Source: Hyphomicrobiales bacterium
GTDB lineage: Bacteria > Pseudomonadota > Alphaproteobacteria > Rhizobiales > Phreatobacteraceae
DNA length: 59,887 bases
Assembly: GCA_017304475.1 (NCBI GenBank)
Contig: JAFKKV010000042.1
Location: forward strand, 1 to 59,887
Reading direction: 5' to 3'
Position 1 is the stretch's first letter. Each line of letters starts with the position of its first letter. Positions 8,465-17,665 of this stretch are shown here, in pieces. The position numbers were made by a program, and so were the translations under genes. Below the pieces are notes generated by a model. The model had not been told where the DNA came from. It made no database searches and saw nothing but the letters and a program-made list of their open reading frames with translations.

Positions 8465-10732
8465 TCAGCGCTCCGGATCGGTTTCGTCCGGAGCTTCGGT
8501 CTCGGAGGTCGGCTGTGCCGGCCCGGTGGTCGCGGAAGGTCCCGGTGGCCTGATCAAGGTGATCGCCTCGCCGGCCGGGCGCGGACGAAACCACGGCCGC
8601 CGGCTCGCCGGATCGCGGCCGGTCTCGACCCGATATCCTTCGCCGGCAACATACAGCGCAATCGCACCGGTCCAGGGCAGGCCGCGCAGGTCGAGCACCG
8701 TTGCCCGGCAATCGGCGGGCGCGGTGAAGCGGGTCACGACGAGACGCGCCTCCCGGCAATCGTCGGCAAGCGCCTCGGGATCGCGCGCATAGGCAACCCG
8801 CCCGCCCTGAGGCAGCGCCATGGCGCAGCCCACCGCGTCGCACAGCACGCCGGCGATCAGCGTCTGGTCGGAGGCGAGCCGCGGATCGGCATCGGCGGCG
8901 AGCCAGCGCTGCAGCGTGAAGCGGTTGGCGCGCGGCGACAGCGCACGGTAGCGCCCGTCGGGAGCGCGTACCGCAACGGTCAGGCCCTCGGCATCGACGG
9001 CGATCAGCGGCCGTTCCCGGAGCGGCGCGATGGCGAGCCCGGCAGCCGCCAGGGGAATGCTGATGAGCCGCAGCGGCGTCGACAGAACGGCAAGAAAGAT
9101 CAGCCCCATCGACAGGAGCCCGAGCGGCAGCGGGCCGAAGCTCGGCACACCGAGCTTGCCGCCCGGCCAGGATGCCACCCATTCCGCCACCCTGACGAAC
9201 AGGTCGACGCTCATGCCGACCAGCACCCAGACCGGCCGGTCGAGACCCAAGGGCCAGAGCAGCAGCGCCACGATCTCCAAGGGCATGGTGATGAATTCGA
9301 CGATCGGCGCGCCCAGGAGATTGCCGGGCACGCCGTAAAGCTGGACCTGGTTGAAATGGTAGGCGGCATAGGGCGTGGTGGCGAGCGAGGCGACGAAGGA
9401 GCTCATGGCGAGGCCTGCGACGCCGTTGCTGAGCGCCAGGAGGCCCCGGCCGAGCCCACGGCGGTCGCCGGCATGATGTTCAGCCCAGGGCCGCAGCATG
9501 GAATAGCCGGAGACCAGCGCAAGCGTCGCCGCGAACGACATCTGGAAGCTCGGGCCGAGCAAGCTTTCCGGTGCGAGCGTCAGCACCAGCAGCGCGGCCA
9601 GCGCCAGGGTTCGCAGCGTCAGCGCGCCGCGCCCGAGCATGACGCCCACCAGCACCACTGCGATCATGATCCAGGACCGCTGGGTGGCGACCTCGCCGCC
9701 GGAAATCACCAGATAGGCGGTCGAGACGACCAGCGCGATGAAGGCCGCCCAGGCTTTCACCGGACGGTTCAGGGCGAGCGCGGGAACCAACGCCAGCGAG
9801 CCGCGGACGGCGACGAAGACCAGCGCCGCGACCAGCGCCATATGGAAGCCGGAGATCGACAGGATGTGATAGGTGCCGGCGGCCCGCATGGCCTCGTTCA
9901 ATCCTTCCGGAATGCCGTCGCGCTTGCCGGTGACGAGGGCATCGGCGACCGCGCCGGCATGGCCCGGAATGGCCGCGCGGATGCGTTCGCTGATGGTATT
10001 GCGAACGCGGTCGAGCTGGGTTCGCAGGCGCACGCCGAGCGGCGGCTCGCCGAGCGTGACACGGCGGACCTGGCCAATGACGAAACCGCTGGCGCCGATG
10101 CCGTTGAAGAAGGCGTCGCGGCCGAAATCATAGAGGCCGGGGCCCGGCGGATCGGCCGGCGGCCGGAGCCGGACCAGCAGGCTGAGCGCGGCGCCGGTCT
10201 CGGCGCCTGTGGCGCGCCGGCTGGTGACGCGCACCCGCTCCAGCGGCTGGGCGAGCGCCGGCTCGGCCTTGACGAGGCGCAGCGTCAGCCGGTCGCCGTT
10301 TTCACGCCGCTCGAAGGCTTCGACCCAGCCGGTGACGGTCACCGCGCCACTCTCGGCGGCGAGCACGGGATGGGCTGCGATCGCGGTGCGCAGGGTCGCG
10401 GCGGCGAAACCCGCGGCCATGGCGGCGAGCGCCGTGACCACCAGGAAGGCGAGCCGGCGGTCACGGACCCGATAGGCCAGGACGGCCAAGGCCAAGGTCA
10501 CGACGAAGGGCGCCCACAGGCTCGGCTCGTCCGCCGCGCTGAAATAGAGCAGGATCCCCGCGCCATAGGCGACCGGCAGGAAAAGGAAGGCCCGGCCGCG
10601 CTCCTGCTCCGACGCGAACCACTCGCCGCAGCGCGCCAGCCCAGCCTGCGACAGGCTGCGCAGGCCGCCCGATATGGTCGGCCCGGCGCCTTGCCCGACG
10701 GCTGCGGCAATGGCTTGCGCGCGCGCCCTCAC
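8465..10732 (-). CDS. comEC: ComEC/Rec2 family DNA-uptake channel protein
   Basis: This is a polytopic inner-membrane protein of about 755 residues. It has an N-terminal DUF4131-like region, a competence core with the signature HILSISGFHMALVAAL, and many membrane helices (for example AFIALVVSTAYLVISGG). In known systems ComEC moves single-stranded DNA across the inner membrane. The C-terminal soluble part has no visible HxHxDH metallo-beta-lactamase motif, so it appears to be the form without an intact nuclease-like domain. I chose the GTG at 10732 because GGGGGG lies about six bases upstream; a TTG at 10777 in the same frame would add 15 residues. It is divergent from gltX. Confidence 0.9.
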   Translation of the reverse strand: MRARAQAIAAAVGQGAGPTISGGLRSLSQAGLARCGEWFASEQERGRAFLFLPVAYGAGILLYFSAADEPSLWAPFVVTLALAVLAYRVRDRRLAFLVVTALAAMAAGFAAATLRTAIAAHPVLAAESGAVTVTGWVEAFERRENGDRLTLRLVKAEPALAQPLERVRVTSRRATGAETGAALSLLVRLRPPADPPGPGLYDFGRDAFFNGIGASGFVIGQVRRVTLGEPPLGVRLRTQLDRVRNTISERIRAAIPGHAGAVADALVTGKRDGIPEGLNEAMRAAGTYHILSISGFHMALVAALVFVAVRGSLALVPALALNRPVKAWAAFIALVVSTAYLVISGGEVATQRSWIMIAVVLVGVMLGRGALTLRTLALAALLVLTLAPESLLGPSFQMSFAATLALVSGYSMLRPWAEHHAGDRRGLGRGLLALSNGVAGLAMSSFVASLATTPYAAYHFNQVQLYGVPGNLLGAPIVEFITMPLEIVALLLWPLGLDRPVWVLVGMSVDLFVRVAEWVASWPGGKLGVPSFGPLPLGLLSMGLIFLAVLSTPLRLISIPLAAAGLAIAPLRERPLIAVDAEGLTVAVRAPDGRYRALSPRANRFTLQRWLAADADPRLASDQTLIAGVLCDAVGCAMALPQGGRVAYARDPEALADDCREARLVVTRFTAPADCRATVLDLRGLPWTGAIALYVAGEGYRVETGRDPASRRPWFRPRPAGEAITLIRPPGPSATTGPAQPTSETEAPDETDPER
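8470..8494 (+). terminator. Hairpin at the lexA/comEC convergent junction
   Basis: GCTCCGGA and TCCGGAGC form a perfect 8-bp stem with a 9-base loop starting 12 bases after the lexA stop. It lies in the final codons of comEC. There is no U-tract, so its role as a terminator is a weak inference. Confidence 0.3.
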
Positions 10733-10885
10733 ATTCGCCCCCCAAACCGGTCCTTCGCCGCCTTCGCTCCGCCACAAAGGGCAGGCAATCGCGGTTCCCC
10801 AAACCGTGCCGGGCGTGCTACAGGCACGCCCCTCGCGATATCAGACTATCGCGCCCCCGCGCACTCTGTCGTCTTCGGATGAATC

Positions 10886-12304
10886 ATGACGGTCGTCACC
10901 CGCTTCGCCCCCTCCCCGACCGGCTTCCTGCACATTGGCGGTGCCCGCACCGCGCTGTTCAATTGGCTCTATGCCAAGAAGACCGGCGGCAAGATGCTGC
11001 TGCGCATCGAGGATACCGACCGACAGCGGTCGACCCAGGAGGCCATCGGCGCGATCCTGGACGGCCTCACCTGGCTCGGCCTGGAATGGGACGGCCAGAC
11101 GATCTATCAGTTCGCCCGGGCCGATCGCCATGCCGCGGTCGCGCGCGAGCTGCTGGCCGCCGGCAAAGCCTATTATTGCTACGCGACGCCGGAAGAGCTC
11201 GACGCCATGCGCGAGCTCGCCATGAAGGAAGGCCGTCCGCCGCGTTATGACGGTCGCTGGCGCGACCGCGACCCCGCCGAGGCGCCCGAGGGCGTCAAGC
11301 CGGTGATCCGGCTCCGTGCCCGCCAGGACGGCGAGACCGTCGTCAACGATCTGGTCCAGGGCCGCGTGGTCATCCCCAACAAGGACCTCGACGACCTCGT
11401 GCTGCTGCGCTCCGACGGCACGCCGACCTATATGCATGCGGTCGTCGTCGACGATCACGACATGGACATCACCCATATCATCCGCGGCGTCGACCACCTG
11501 ACCAATGCCGCGCGCCAGACCCAGATCTACGAGGCGCTCGGCTGGGCCGTGCCGGCCATGGCGCATATCCCGCTGATCCATGGGCCCGACGGCGCCAAGC
11601 TGTCGAAGCGCCACGGCGCGCTCGGCGTCGACGCCTACCGCGCCCTGGGTTATCTGCCGGAAGCCTTGCGCAACTATCTGGTGCGGCTCGGCTGGAGCCA
11701 CGGCGACCAGGAGATCTTTTCGACCGAGGAAATGATCGAGGCCTTCGATCTCGGCTCGATCGGCCGCTCGGCGGCGCGTTTCGACTTCGCCAAGCTCGAG
11801 GCGACCAATGGCCACTATATCCGCAATGCCGACGATGCCAGGCTGATCCAGGCGATCGACGACATCCTGCCGCATATCCCGCAAGGCGCGGCGATCGCGG
11901 CCAACCTGACCCCGGCCGTCCGCACCCAGCTCCTGAAGGCCATGCCCGGCCTGAAGGAGCGCGCCAAGACCGTGCTCGAACTGATCGACGGCGCCGCCTT
12001 CATCACCGCCAAGCGGCCGCTGCCGATCGAAGACAAGGCCTCCGCCCTGCTGACCGGCGACGCCCGCGCCCATCTCGCGGCGATCCACCAGCGGCTCGCC
12101 GCCCTGCCGGAATGGTCGGTCGCGGCCGCCGACGCGGCGGTGCGCGCCGAGGCCGAAGCCAAGGGCGTCAAGCTCGGTGCGCTGGCCCAGCCGCTGCGCG
12201 TGGCGCTGACCGGACGCACCACGTCACCGGGCATTTTCGACGTGCTCGACGTGCTCGGCCGCGAGGAAAGCCTGGCCCGGATCGCCGATCAGGCGGCCGG
12301 CTGA
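10886..12304 (+). CDS. gltX: Glutamyl-tRNA synthetase
   Basis: This class I aminoacyl-tRNA synthetase of 472 residues charges tRNA-Glu. The HIGH-type motif is in FAPSPTGFLHIGGAR near residues 7-21, and the KMSKS-type motif is KLSKRHGA near residue 240. The length is normal for bacterial GltX. It is followed by gltA on the same strand after 189 bases that carry a separate candidate promoter. Many alphaproteobacteria have two GltX paralogues, and a second copy elsewhere cannot be excluded. Confidence 0.96.
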   Translation: MTVVTRFAPSPTGFLHIGGARTALFNWLYAKKTGGKMLLRIEDTDRQRSTQEAIGAILDGLTWLGLEWDGQTIYQFARADRHAAVARELLAAGKAYYCYATPEELDAMRELAMKEGRPPRYDGRWRDRDPAEAPEGVKPVIRLRARQDGETVVNDLVQGRVVIPNKDLDDLVLLRSDGTPTYMHAVVVDDHDMDITHIIRGVDHLTNAARQTQIYEALGWAVPAMAHIPLIHGPDGAKLSKRHGALGVDAYRALGYLPEALRNYLVRLGWSHGDQEIFSTEEMIEAFDLGSIGRSAARFDFAKLEATNGHYIRNADDARLIQAIDDILPHIPQGAAIAANLTPAVRTQLLKAMPGLKERAKTVLELIDGAAFITAKRPLPIEDKASALLTGDARAHLAAIHQRLAALPEWSVAAADAAVRAEAEAKGVKLGALAQPLRVALTGRTTSPGIFDVLDVLGREESLARIADQAAG

Positions 12305-12437
12305 CCCGCGCCTCGCCGGGCTCGCCAAATGTTGATCTCATACCTCTGTCGTAGGGAGTAGCCACACGGGGGCCCGGCGCTTGCCCGGCCCCCAAAAACG
12401 GGCTATCCGAACGGTCATGGCCCGTCGGCTGGCCGGA

Positions 12438-12466
12438 CTTGGTCATTTCGCACGCGCACACGATAT
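12438..12466 (+). promoter_or_regulatory. Candidate gltA promoter
   Basis: CTTGGT and CGATAT are separated by exactly 17 bases. This resembles the alphaproteobacterial housekeeping pattern CTTGAC-N17-CTATAT. The implied transcript start is near 12473, about 20 bases before the gltA ATG. The assignment is by pattern only. Confidence 0.45.
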
Positions 12467-12493
12467 TCTTTGTGGAAATACAAGAGGTTGCCA

Positions 12494-13792
12494 ATGTCCG
12501 CCAACTCCAAGTCGGCCACTTTGACCTACGGCGACAAGACGGTGCAATTCCCGATCTCGGACGGGACGATCGGCCCTTCGACGGTCGATATCGCCAAGCT
12601 CTACGCCCAGACCGGCATGTTCACCTATGATCCCGGCTTCACCTCGACCGCGAGCTGCGAGAGCCAGATCACCTATATCGATGGCGACGAGGGCGTCCTG
12701 CTCTATCGCGGTTATCCGATCGAACAGCTGGCCGAGCACGGCGATTTCCTGGAATCCTGCTACCTGCTGCTTTACGGGGAGCTGCCGACCGCGGCCCAGA
12801 AGGCGGATTTCGACTATCGCGTGACGCGCCACACCATGGTGCACGACCAGATGTCGCGCTTCTTCCAGGGTTTCCGGCGCGATGCCCACCCGATGGCCGT
12901 GATGGTCGCCGCCGTCGGCGCGCTGTCGGCCTTCTATCACGACTCCCTCGACATCGCCGATCCGCACCAGCGCATGGTGTCGTCGATCCGGCTGATCGCC
13001 AAGCTGCCGACGCTCTCGGCCATGGCCTATAAATACTCGATCGGCCAGCCCTTCGTGTATCCGCAGAACAATCTCGACTACTCCTCGAACTTCCTGCACA
13101 TGTGCTTCGCCGTGCCGGCCGAGGAATACAAGCCGAACCCGGTTCTGGCGCGCGCCATGGACCGGATCTTCATCCTGCATGCCGATCACGAGCAGAACGC
13201 CTCGACCTCGACGGTGCGTCTCGCCGGCTCGTCGGGCGCCAATCCCTTCGCCTGCATCGCCGCCGGCATTGCCTGTCTCTGGGGCCCGGCCCATGGCGGC
13301 GCCAACGAGGCCGCGCTGAAGATGCTCGGCGAGATCGGCCATGTCGACAACATCCCGAAATTCATCGCCAAGGCCAAGGACAAGAACGATCCGTTCCGCC
13401 TGATGGGCTTCGGCCACCGGGTCTACAAGAACTACGACCCGCGCGCCAAGATCATGCAGAAGACCTGCCACGAGGTGCTCGGCGAACTCGGCATCAAGGA
13501 CGACCCGCTCCTGGACGTCGCCATCGAGCTCGAGCGCATCGCGCTGCACGACGACTATTTCATCGAGAAGAAGCTCTATCCGAATATCGACTTCTATTCG
13601 GGCATCACCCTGAAGGCGATGGGCTTCCCGACCACCATGTTCACCGTGCTGTTCGCGCTGGCCCGCACCGCCGGCTGGATCGCCCAGTGGAAGGAAATGA
13701 TCGAGGATCCCGAGCAGAAGATCGGCCGTCCGCGCCAGCTCTATACCGGCGCGCCGCGCCGCGACTTCGTGCCGATCTCCCGGCGCAAGTAA
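12494..13792 (+). CDS. gltA: Citrate synthase
   Basis: The 432-residue type II citrate synthase condenses oxaloacetate with acetyl-CoA to open the TCA cycle. Conserved sequence includes FTYDPGFTSTASCES, YRGYPIEQLAE, the active-site segment GPAHGGANEAAL and GFGHRVYKNYDPRA with its catalytic His near residue 308. The start at 12494 follows an AAGAGG ribosome binding site and gives the usual N-terminus; an upstream in-frame start at 12470 would add only MWKYKRLP. A strong terminator follows the stop. Confidence 0.97.
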   Translation: MSANSKSATLTYGDKTVQFPISDGTIGPSTVDIAKLYAQTGMFTYDPGFTSTASCESQITYIDGDEGVLLYRGYPIEQLAEHGDFLESCYLLLYGELPTAAQKADFDYRVTRHTMVHDQMSRFFQGFRRDAHPMAVMVAAVGALSAFYHDSLDIADPHQRMVSSIRLIAKLPTLSAMAYKYSIGQPFVYPQNNLDYSSNFLHMCFAVPAEEYKPNPVLARAMDRIFILHADHEQNASTSTVRLAGSSGANPFACIAAGIACLWGPAHGGANEAALKMLGEIGHVDNIPKFIAKAKDKNDPFRLMGFGHRVYKNYDPRAKIMQKTCHEVLGELGIKDDPLLDVAIELERIALHDDYFIEKKLYPNIDFYSGITLKAMGFPTTMFTVLFALARTAGWIAQWKEMIEDPEQKIGRPRQLYTGAPRRDFVPISRRK

Positions 13793-13818
13793 GTCCGGCC
13801 GATCAGGAATTGAATGAA

Positions 13819-13841
13819 ACGGGGCGCCTCGAGCGCCCCGT
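13819..13841 (+). terminator. Intrinsic terminator of gltA
   Basis: ACGGGGCGC and GCGCCCCGT form a perfect 9-bp stem with a 5-base loop, running into a T-tract (TTTTTGTTTG). It lies 26 bases after the gltA stop. Confidence 0.9.
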
Positions 13842-13929
13842 TTTTGTTTGGAACGGGTGATCAGGCTGCGCATGTCGGCAGAAGGCACGGCGCCGGAGAA
13901 CGGGCCAAGCCTTCTCCAATATGCACAGA

Positions 13930-14111
13930 ACGTCATCCCCGGCCGAGGCGAAGCCGAGGGGAAGGGGATCCAGGGGTCGACAGACCCCGCTTTCCGAGCA
14001 TGAATTCAGCCTGACGCCGATACCGATCCGGTGATGTCGCGGAGGTCGGGGCACTGCCCTGCCACTCCTGGATCCCCTTCCCCTCGGCTTCGCCTCGGCC
14101 GGGGATGACGT
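13930..14111. repeat. Family A palindromic element, perfect 45-bp inverted arms
   Basis: The left arm 13930-13974 and right arm 14067-14111 are exact reverse complements over 45 bp, beginning ACGTCATCCCCGGCC. The 92-base centre (GGTCGACAG...GCATGAATTCA) is shared, in inverted orientation, with the copy at 53068-53270. There is no open reading frame or transposase. It fills most of the 389-base convergent gap between gltA and lpxB. Confidence 0.88.
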
Positions 14112-14181
14112 CGGGATTGCGCTGGCCGCCGTCCTGCATGTCACCATGCCGTCCGGGCGGCAGCCCCTGATCCAACCCCCT

Positions 14182-15372
14182 TCAGGCCACCGCGCGCCCT
14201 GCCCGCCTGGCCTCGATCGTCTCGAGCACGACCTTGGCCGCCCTGAGGCTCGGGTCCTCGCCATCGAAGGCCATGATGCCGTCGAGCGTGGCGAAGGCTT
14301 CGAGTTGGGCGCGGCGCTGCGGCGTGTCGGTGATCACGGCGGCGAGCGCCGGAGCGATGGTTTCGACCGAACCATATTCCTGCAGGAATTCGGGCACGAC
14401 GGTCTTGCCGAGCACCAGATTGGCGAGCACGGCGGTTTCCGCGGTGATCAGCCGGCGCGCGATCTGCGCCTCCAGCCAGCCCGTGCGATAGGCCACGACC
14501 TGCGGAATGCCCGCGACCGCCAGTTCCAGGGTGACGGTGCCCGAACAGGCCAGCGCCGCGCGCGCGGTGCGGAACGCCTCGAATTTCTCGGCCTCGGTAT
14601 CGACGACGCGCGGCTTGACCGGCCAATCGGCGATGGCCTGTTCGATCTGGCCGCGCAAATGCGGCACGGCCGGCAGCACCAGATCCATCGGTCCGACCAT
14701 GTCGCGCACCTTGGCGAGCGTTGCGCCGAACAGCGGTGCCAAGCGCTGGATCTCGAGGCGCCGGCTGCCCGGCAGCACCAGGACACGCGGCGGCGCGCCA
14801 TCGCGGCGCGCCTGTTCGGCGGCGTTCGGCCTGATATCGGCGATGCGCTCGGAAATCGGGTGGCCGACATAGGTGGTCGGCGGGCCGCCGAGCCTGGCAT
14901 GGATCGCCGGCTCGAACGGCAGGAGCGCCAGCAGGTGGTCGACATAGGGCCGCATCTCGGCGGCGCGGCGCGGCCGCCAGGCCCACACCGTCGGCGAGAC
15001 ATAGAAGATGGTCGGAATATCAGGCCGGATCTTACGGATGGCCCGGCCGACCCGCCGGTTGAAGCCGGGGCAATCGATCAGCACCAGCACATCAGGCGGG
15101 TTCTCCTTCAGCGCCGCGACAGTCTCGCGCACCCGGCGCAGAATGGTCGGAATATGCGCGATGATCGAGGTGATGCCGAACAGGGCAATGTCGGACATCG
15201 GGAAGCGCGAAACAAGGCCGCGGTCGGCCATGCGCGGGCCGCCGACACCGCGAAAGCGCGCGCCGGCCGAAGCCAGCCCCGACAGGGCGTCCATCAGATG
15301 CGCACCGAGCTGATCGCCCGACTCTTCCCCGGCAATGATGAAAACGTCGAGCGGACGGGCGGTTTCAGTCAT
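14182..15372 (-). CDS. lpxB: Lipid-A-disaccharide synthase
   Basis: This 396-residue GT19 glycosyltransferase joins UDP-2,3-diacylglucosamine and lipid X to form the lipid A disaccharide at the inner membrane. Recognisable segments are FIIAGEESGDQLGAHLM at the N-terminus, FRGVGGPRM, DCPGFNRR and FYVSPTVWAWRPRR, followed by VLPGSRRLEIQRL. Its ATG overlaps the lpxI stop as ATGA, so the two are translationally coupled. It is the last gene of the long minus-strand block and converges on gltA. Confidence 0.96.
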   Translation of the reverse strand: MTETARPLDVFIIAGEESGDQLGAHLMDALSGLASAGARFRGVGGPRMADRGLVSRFPMSDIALFGITSIIAHIPTILRRVRETVAALKENPPDVLVLIDCPGFNRRVGRAIRKIRPDIPTIFYVSPTVWAWRPRRAAEMRPYVDHLLALLPFEPAIHARLGGPPTTYVGHPISERIADIRPNAAEQARRDGAPPRVLVLPGSRRLEIQRLAPLFGATLAKVRDMVGPMDLVLPAVPHLRGQIEQAIADWPVKPRVVDTEAEKFEAFRTARAALACSGTVTLELAVAGIPQVVAYRTGWLEAQIARRLITAETAVLANLVLGKTVVPEFLQEYGSVETIAPALAAVITDTPQRRAQLEAFATLDGIMAFDGEDPSLRAAKVVLETIEARRAGRAVA

Positions 15373-16289
15373 CGAGATGCTCGGTCATCGCTGCGCCCGG
15401 TTCCGGCATCGACGCCGACGACGAACAGATCATGCTTGTCGGCCAGCCGGACGATTTCCTGCGGCTCGACCATGAGCGTCGAACCAGCCACGACCGCGAT
15501 GCCGCGCAAGCCCGCCGCCGCCGCCTTCTCGACGGTGGCCGGACCGATCGCGGGCATGTCGATGCGATGGTCCTGCCCGGGCTTCGGCGACTTGACCAGG
15601 ATGCCGCTGGCGCCTGCCCATTTCAGCCGTCCCGAGGCACGCATCGCCGCGCAGCGCTCCAGCATGCCGTCGGTGCCCTCCGCGCCCTCGACCGCGACGA
15701 CGCGCCTGGCGCCGATCACCATGCCCTGGCCGACATCATAAGGACCGAGCGCATGAATGGCCGCCAGGGCCTGGGCGATATCCAGGAGGTCCTGCTGGTT
15801 CGGCTGGCAGCGCGACAGCGATCCGAGCGGCATGAGCAGTTCGGGCGCGACATCCTGGGCCGCCAGCAACCGGAAACCCTGGCGCTCGAAAAGACCGGCT
15901 ATGCCGCGAAGCAAATGGTCGTCGCCGCCGCGATAGAGCCTGACCATTTCGGGCAGGATGCGCAAAGCGCCGACATCCGGCACGGTCGTCCAGAGATTGG
16001 GCCTGACGAGCGAGCCGATGAAGACGAGATCCCGGCAGCCGGCGCGCCGCGCCGCGCGCAGCATGGCGCCGAACCGGCCGATGCCGACCCAGGCATGCGG
16101 ATAGGCCTGCAGCTCGGAGCCGGCTATGCCTTTCAGCAGAATGCCGAAAACCGGCCGGCCCTGGGCCGTCGCGGCCTGCGCCAGGGCGAGCGGAAACCGC
16201 CCGGCCCCGGCGATGATGCCGAGCGGAGCCGGCTCTCCGGCCGAACCGGCGGCTGTGCGGGACGGGTCGCCTGTTTCGGTCTGCGCCAT
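15369..16289 (-). CDS. lpxI: UDP-2,3-diacylglucosamine pyrophosphatase LpxI
   Basis: The protein of 306 residues hydrolyses UDP-2,3-diacylglucosamine to lipid X, the step between LpxD and LpxB. LpxI is the alphaproteobacterial alternative to LpxH. Typical sequence includes LGIIAGAGRFPLALA, FIGSLVRPNLW, DDHLLRGIAGLFE and VVAVEGAEGTDGML. I prefer the ATG at 16289; a GTG at 16304 in the same frame adds five residues. It lies between lpxA and lpxB, 47 bases after the lpxA stop. Confidence 0.93.
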   Translation of the reverse strand: MAQTETGDPSRTAAGSAGEPAPLGIIAGAGRFPLALAQAATAQGRPVFGILLKGIAGSELQAYPHAWVGIGRFGAMLRAARRAGCRDLVFIGSLVRPNLWTTVPDVGALRILPEMVRLYRGGDDHLLRGIAGLFERQGFRLLAAQDVAPELLMPLGSLSRCQPNQQDLLDIAQALAAIHALGPYDVGQGMVIGARRVVAVEGAEGTDGMLERCAAMRASGRLKWAGASGILVKSPKPGQDHRIDMPAIGPATVEKAAAAGLRGIAVVAGSTLMVEPQEIVRLADKHDLFVVGVDAGTGRSDDRASR

Positions 16290-16336
16290 GGTGTTCACGC
16301 GCACCGCTTCATCGGGAACCGGCCAATGCCGTCGCG

Positions 16337-17173
16337 TCAGTCATCGGCTCCGACCACGCGCGTCTTCTTCGGCGCCGCCATCATGACCGAGCGCTTGCCG
16401 CCCGCCTCGATGAAACTGATCAGGCGGCCGGCGGCCGGATGGTCCCGATAGGCTTCCGTTGCCTGCTCCAGGCGCTCGGCGAAAGTGCCGGGTCCATAGA
16501 ACAGCATCTCGTAGCAGGCGCGCACCGTCTTGACGTCGTCGCGCGCATAGCCGCGCCGCTTCATGCCGACGATATTGAGGCCGATCAGTTCCCCGGATAC
16601 GCCATTGGCGCCGAACGCCATGCCGAAGGGGATGACGTCGTCCTTGACGCCGGTCAGCCCGCCGACCATGGCGAAATCGCCGATGCGGGTGAACTGGTGC
16701 ACCGCGCACAGGCCGCCGAGAAAGACGAAATCGCCGACGCTGACATGGCCGCCGAGCGTCGCCGCATTGGCGAAGACGACATTGTCGCCGACCCGGCAAT
16801 CATGGGCCACATGGGCATAGGCCATCATGAAGCAGCGATCGCCGATGCTGGTCATGCCGGTCTTCGGCGTGCCGCGATTGACCGTCACGCTTTCCCTGAT
16901 GACGCAATCGCTGCCGATGGTCAGGCGCGTCGGCTCGCCCTTGTAGGACAGGTCCTGCGGCGGTCCGCCAATGGCCGCGAAGGGATGGATCTCGCAGCGC
17001 GCGCCGATGCTGGTATGGCCCGACAGATTGACATGGCCATGCAGCGTGACGTCGTCGCCGAGCTCGACATCCGGCCCGACCACGCAGAACGGCCCGATGG
17101 TCACGCCGGCGCCGATCCTGGCGGCCGGCGCGACATGCGCCAAGGGGTCGATCGTAACGGGTCTGTCGGACAT
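16337..17173 (-). CDS. lpxA: UDP-N-acetylglucosamine O-acyltransferase
   Basis: The 278-residue left-handed beta-helix enzyme performs the first acylation of lipid A synthesis, using 3-hydroxyacyl-ACP. Hexapeptide repeats run through the N-terminal two thirds (IGAGVTIGPFCVVGP and onward). The segments MMAYAHVAHDCRVGDN (with the catalytic His) and GANGVSGELIGLNIVGMKRRG are diagnostic. The ATG at 17173 follows GAGGATATCG; a TTG at 17185 overlapping the fabZ stop is less likely. It sits directly after fabZ, as is usual in proteobacteria. Confidence 0.95.
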   Translation of the reverse strand: MSDRPVTIDPLAHVAPAARIGAGVTIGPFCVVGPDVELGDDVTLHGHVNLSGHTSIGARCEIHPFAAIGGPPQDLSYKGEPTRLTIGSDCVIRESVTVNRGTPKTGMTSIGDRCFMMAYAHVAHDCRVGDNVVFANAATLGGHVSVGDFVFLGGLCAVHQFTRIGDFAMVGGLTGVKDDVIPFGMAFGANGVSGELIGLNIVGMKRRGYARDDVKTVRACYEMLFYGPGTFAERLEQATEAYRDHPAAGRLISFIEAGGKRSVMMAAPKKTRVVGADD

Positions 17174-17181
17174 CGATATCC

Positions 17182-17637
17182 TCAAGCGTCGGCCAGCATC
17201 GCGGACAATTCGGCTTCCGCCACCAGCTTGCCGTCGACAAAGGCCTCGCCGCGGTAAAACCAGATGTTCCGCTTCTTGGCGAATTTGGTCATGTGATACT
17301 CGACGACGTCGCCGGGGATCACGGGTTTACGGAATTTGACCTTGTCGATGGTCATGAAGAACACGAGCTTGCCGGCGCCGCCGCCCTGCGCGAGCAGCGC
17401 CAGCACGCCGCCTGTCTGCGCCATTCCTTCGATCATCAGCACGCCCGGCATGATCGGATTGCCCGGGAAATGGCCCATGAACTGCGGCTCGTTGACCGTG
17501 ACGTTCTTGATGCCAACGCCCGATTCATCGCCCCGGATCTTGACCACCTTGTCGATCAGCAGGAACGGATAGCGGTGCGGAAGCACGCTCAGAAGCTTCT
17601 GGATCCCGGCGGAATCGATGCTGGTCGTGTCGTTCAT
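17182..17637 (-). CDS. fabZ: 3-hydroxyacyl-ACP dehydratase FabZ
   Basis: The 151-residue hot-dog-fold enzyme dehydrates 3-hydroxyacyl-ACP in fatty acid elongation and competes with LpxA for the same acyl-ACP. The motif HRYPFLLIDKV and the active-site segment GHFPGNPIMPGVLMIEGMAQ contain the catalytic His and Glu. The frame extends further upstream, but the ATG at 17637 gives the standard length. It is followed within ten bases by lpxA. Confidence 0.96.
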   Translation of the reverse strand: MNDTTSIDSAGIQKLLSVLPHRYPFLLIDKVVKIRGDESGVGIKNVTVNEPQFMGHFPGNPIMPGVLMIEGMAQTGGVLALLAQGGGAGKLVFFMTIDKVKFRKPVIPGDVVEYHMTKFAKKRNIWFYRGEAFVDGKLVAEAELSAMLADA

Positions 17638-17665
17638 CGTCTGAAACCTCGGCCCTTCAAGCCCG

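Noticed and set aside
8462..10882. An 806-codon plus-strand frame opposite comEC
   Set aside because: Low-complexity Arg/Gln/Gly/His sequence with no motifs; comEC motifs on the other strand are clear.
10841..12088. A 415-codon minus-strand frame opposite gltX
   Set aside because: Shadow of gltX, which has both class I synthetase motifs.
12369..12394. Strong hairpin between gltX and gltA considered as a gltX terminator
   Set aside because: GGGGGCC and GGCCCCC pair, but the plus-strand sequence after the stem is AAAAA, not T-rich. On the minus strand the T-run precedes the stem. It may be structural but is not a standard terminator.
13930..14111. Family A element considered as an insertion sequence
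   Set aside because: At 182 bp it has no transposase frame. It fits a non-autonomous or REP-like element, so it was listed as a repeat only.
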